Both the position numbers and the translations under genes were made by a program. Shown in pieces: positions 61,143-64,000 of a DNA stretch of 64,000 bases. The notes below the pieces were generated by a model that worked only from the letters and a program-made list of their open reading frames with translations, was not told the origin of the DNA and did no database searches. The stretch's first letter is position 1, and every line of letters begins with the position of its first letter. This stretch comes from Manihot esculenta (taxonomy: Eukaryota; Streptophyta; Magnoliopsida; Malpighiales; Euphorbiaceae), in NCBI RefSeq assembly GCF_001659605.2, contig NC_035161.2:26645691-26709690 (forward strand), given 5' to 3'.

Positions 61143-63533
61143 TGTAATACCCGGCTAGACTCAGGCATCGGAATTCCTACCGTCCGGTGGAATCTCGGAT
61201 GTCGGAGCTCTCTAGAAGGATAAAGTAAAGGTTTTCTAGAATGTTTTTACATGTTTTTATGGTTTTGATTAGAAAGGATTTGAGTTTTGAAAGAAAAGAC
61301 CAAGGAGGGAAGAACCCAGGTTCGGCCGCCAAACCTCAAGTTCGGCCGCCGAACATGGGGCTGTTTAGGAGGCACGTTAGGCTTCCGAAAGTGACTTTCT
61401 TTCGGCCGCCGAACCCCAAGTTCGGCCGCCGAACGTGGTGAAGTTTCGGAAGCAGCTTTGGCCGGCCACTTGTAAAAGGCCCCTTGTCCGGAAAATGGGC
61501 GAGTTTTCGCTCTCTTTTCGGGCATAGGTGAGTTCATGCTCTCTTATGGTTGTTTTTATGCTTTTTCTTCAAATCCCTCAAGTTTTCATGAGTTTTATCA
61601 TTGTTTTGAAGAGTTTTAAGCTTAGAGCAAGATTTTGGAGCTTGGAGACCTTTAGAGCTCTCTTTCTCCACATCTCTAAGTTTGGGTCGCACCAACCCTC
61701 GATCTTCAAGAGGTAAGTGTAGATCCTCATCTTTTGCAATGTTTTAAGTAAGTTTTATGAAGGTTTTGAGGGGTTTAGAGGGTAGAGATGCATGTTTAAG
61801 CTAGAAGTAAAAAAATGTTAGGGTTATGTGAGTTATGAGGTATTGTGTGTTGTTATGCATGTTTAATGTGATGTTTGTTGGGATTTAGGCTAGTTTGAGA
61901 CCCCTATATGTTTATATACATGTTTATGCATGCTTGTGAGTGTTGTAGTTGAGTTTGGAAAGTTTGGAAGGCTTTTATGCATGTAAGGGCTGAGTTCTGC
62001 CACTTCTGGAAGAACTCAGGTTCAGCAGCCGAAGGTACTTTCGGCCGCCGAACCTGCCTGTGGTGGCTTGTTTTGGCTGCCGAACCCTGCCCCCGAAAGT
62101 TGGACTTTCGGCTCTGGAGGGGAGTTTCGGCCGCCGAAGGTGCCGCCGAACATGCATGAGTTTCGGCTCTGGAACCACTTTCGACCGCCGAAGGTGCCGC
62201 CGAAAGTGGCTGAGTTTCGGCTCTGAAGGGACTTTCGGCCGCCGAACCTGCCGCCGAAAGTGCCCTGTTCAGCCTTTTTTTGCATGATTTCTATGATTGT
62301 TTTATGATGCCTTAGGGGGGTTTTTGGGGAGATGTTTAGAGTCCTATTCGAGTATGTTTGGTCCCTCATTTGAGTCCACCTATGTAGGATCGGACCTGAG
62401 GAACCGAGGTGTTTAGCAGTGTTAGCTGCTTCAGAGTTAGTCCAGAGGTAGCCAAAGGTGAGTAGAACACAACCCTTTTATTTAAAGCAAATTAACTTTT
62501 AAGCATGTCCATGCATCACGATTGCCATGTTTATAGGTTGTTGCATTAGAATCCACGAATATATTGCATTGCATTATATGATGATGTTGTTGTGGATGGA
62601 TATTGGATGATCCTCTAGCCCTCAATATGATATGATATGACATGAGATGATATGATATGACATGAGATGGTATGATATGATATGAGATGGAAAGACCAGG
62701 TGAGGCCGTATCGCCCCTGGCACTATGATATATGTAAGAGAAGACCAGGTGAGGCCGTATCGCCCCTGGCATAGTCGGACTGTAAGAGAAGACCAGGTGA
62801 GGCCGTATCGCCCCTGGCACAGTTGGACTTGCTATGATATGTATATGTAAGAGAAAACCAGGTGTGGCCGTGTCGCCCCTGGCACGTTTGGAGGTGGTAC
62901 GATATGCAGAGGGCTATCGGTGACAATTTCATCCTTGATGCGATTTGTTTGTGATGTGATGCATTCCATGATAGCATATGTTTTAATGAATTATTTTATT
63001 GTTCTACTCACTGAACTTTTTAGCTCACCCCTTTTCCCTAACCCCAGTTTTGCAGGACCAGAGGTAGCACAGGGAGTCAAAAGAGTAATGGTTATGGGTA
63101 TGGGTATGTTATAGTTATGTCATGTAATAGTATAGTAGTGGACATGTATAATGTAAAGTGATGAAAGGTAAGATAATGTAATGAGGTTTAGTATTGTGTT
63201 GACCCTAATGTTTATAGTAAATCCCTTTTTATACATGATCTATATGTAATGTTTTATGATGAGTTATGTTAAACCAAACTTGATATATGTTATGTTGCCC
63301 CATTGGAGCATTTGATGAGGGCTCCAGTGTGGGGTTTTATGTTTTTGAGTTTGTGCATGCACAGGTTAAGTTTGGTAAATGAAAGAAAAAGTTTAAAGTT
63401 TTATATATATGTTTGATCATGTATGGGATTTAACAGGTATACAGGATATATGTTAGGCTTGCTACGGGTCCCGGCGGCCTTATGCCGATCTGGATCCTAG
63501 CGCCGGTAGCGGTCCGGATTCCGGGTCGTTACA
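61143..63533 (+). repeat. E3 3' LTR (2391 bp)
   Basis: Same plan as the 5' LTR with an intact TGTAATACCC start. It has one extra palindrome unit at about 61319-61350 and lacks part of the TTTGGCCGCCGAAGG block present in the 5' copy at about 54912-54935. The minisatellite is at about 62692-62890. Confidence 0.93.
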
Positions 63534-63700
63534 CTTGTACAACTATATCAGTATGGCAGAGACAGGTGGCCCAATAGCAGTGAGGCAGTTACACGTCACT
63601 GACAGACAAAAGAAAAGAATAAAAGGAGAGGGCATTCTCCTCTCAGACTAAGCTTTGAGAACCCTTGTAAAACCCTATTTTCTGGATCTCAGATCATCAG
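63534..63700 (-). repeat. Right terminal inverted repeat, outer part
   Basis: Reverse complement of about 33815-33985, ending CATCAG at 63700 opposite CTGATG at 33815. Confidence 0.88.
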
Positions 63701-64000
63701 TCTCCACAAAAAATTGGCAGCTAACATATTTATTTCCTGAAAAAGGGAACCAAGGAGTTTGAAACAAGACATAGTATACATTGGTATAACTGAAGCTACA
63801 GCTTTGATTAAGATTTCCTTCCCTCCTTGGGACAGTAGCTGCTCTTTCCACCCTGCTAGCTTGTGTTGAATTTTCGTGAGGACCTCTTCAAAGGTTTGCT
63901 TTTTAGATTTAAAAATCACTGTAGGTAATCCAAGAAATTTATCCTGGCCTCCAAAGTTACGAATGCCTAATATATGTCCAATAGAGTCTCTAATTCTCCA
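63701..64000 (-). pseudogene. LINE ORF2, RT thumb segment (continues beyond window)
   Basis: The minus strand reads FLGLPTVIFKSKKQ, KLAGWKEQLLSQGGKEILIK, IPMYTMSCFKLLGS and MLAANFLW, the usual RT-to-thumb region of plant L1-type LINEs. It stops after FLWR at 63701. In family order the next motif is GQKTNEKKQHW, which is found at 33814 going down. This is therefore the upstream half of the LINE at 32305-33814, split by the long-TIR element. The frame is open over this segment. Confidence 0.9.

Larger units (their letters stand above)
54621..63533 (+). mobile_element. E3: Ty3/gypsy element with rearranged interior
   Basis: LTRs lie at 54621-57002 and 61143-63533, with primer site and purine tract in place. 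Comparison with the intact left TIR shows the target was GATCTGATACTCTTGTAC. At the left junction the sequence runs GATCTGA directly into TAATACCCGG, so the first two LTR bases and a few target bases are lost. The right junction is clean (TTACA then CTTGTAC). There is therefore no readable target duplication. The interior holds a duplicated gag and a deleted, broken pol. Confidence 0.92.
33815..63700 (+). mobile_element. Long-TIR DNA transposon-like element (about 3.7 kb) swollen by three nested gypsy insertions
   Basis: The left end (33815-34325) and the right end (54282-54620 joined to 63534-63700) are inverted copies of about 510 bp. Both termini begin CTGATGATCTGAG reading inward. The flanks are the two halves of one LINE gene, so the boundaries are fixed by the interrupted host frame. 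A 3-bp imperfect duplication (TCC at 33812-33814, TCT at 63701-63703) may be the target site. Between the TIRs lies a decayed PF04195-like gene. Removing E2, E4 and E3 leaves about 3.7 kb. The ends do not start CACTA and show no 8- or 9-bp duplication, so the superfamily is open. Confidence 0.75.

Noticed and set aside
33806..63710. 9-bp Mutator-type target duplication around the long-TIR element
   Set aside because: The nine bases on each side do not match; only a 3-bp imperfect repeat is possible.

Overview
This is a nuclear genome segment from a eudicot plant. Three intron-style or plant-specific genes (a plant UBX-domain protein, a GRAS transcription factor and a cytochrome P450) sit in AT-rich intergenic DNA, and both flanks are filled with nested retrotransposons. 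The genus cannot be fixed from the sequence alone; a woody eudicot such as a member of the Euphorbiaceae is a guess. I see no CRISPR array, rRNA gene or tRNA gene. The only tRNA-related signals are retrotransposon primer-binding sites and one SINE-like stretch.

Layout. 1-217 is the end of a Ty3/gypsy LTR that has landed inside the integrase region of a decayed Ty1/copia element (218 to about 2600). 3111-11546 is a complete gypsy element, here called E1, with a perfect 5-bp target duplication but a ruined interior. 11552-28180 is the gene island: PUX8-like (12712-17829, +, ten exons), SCL28-like (23463-25436, +, one coding exon, with three perfect mitosis-specific MSA promoter elements about 1.1 kb upstream) and a CYP80-like P450 (26153-27661, -, one exon). 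28180-32300 is AT-rich DNA with a LINE relic and a long (TA)n tract.

32305-64000 is a nested stack. A LINE reverse-transcriptase gene on the minus strand (32305-33814, resuming at 63701-64000) is split by one insertion of about 30 kb (33815-63700). The outer insertion has terminal inverted repeats of about 510 bp and carries a decayed gene resembling the plant 'putative gypsy-type transposon' family (Transposase_28, PF04195) with a coiled-coil C-terminus. Without later insertions it would be about 3.7 kb. Three gypsy elements have inserted into it: E2 (34692-44726, minus strand, nearly intact Tekay/Del-type chromovirus with one gag-pol frame broken by three stop codons), E4 (45696-52925, plus strand, very young by LTR similarity, but with only a zinc-knuckle ORF) and E3 (54621-63533, plus strand, deleted and with a tandem duplication in gag).

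E1 to E4 are sister families with the same plan: LTRs of about 2.3-2.5 kb, an initiator-Met-tRNA primer site and related gag. All their LTRs carry two clusters of a 13-bp inverted repeat (TTCGGC, one base, GCCGAA), a TATA-like box near +330, and a conserved order of splice-donor and splice-acceptor-like sites. That order would place the second palindrome cluster in one leader intron and a family-specific minisatellite in the next. This shared leader architecture and the long-TIR element are the parts most likely to be undescribed.
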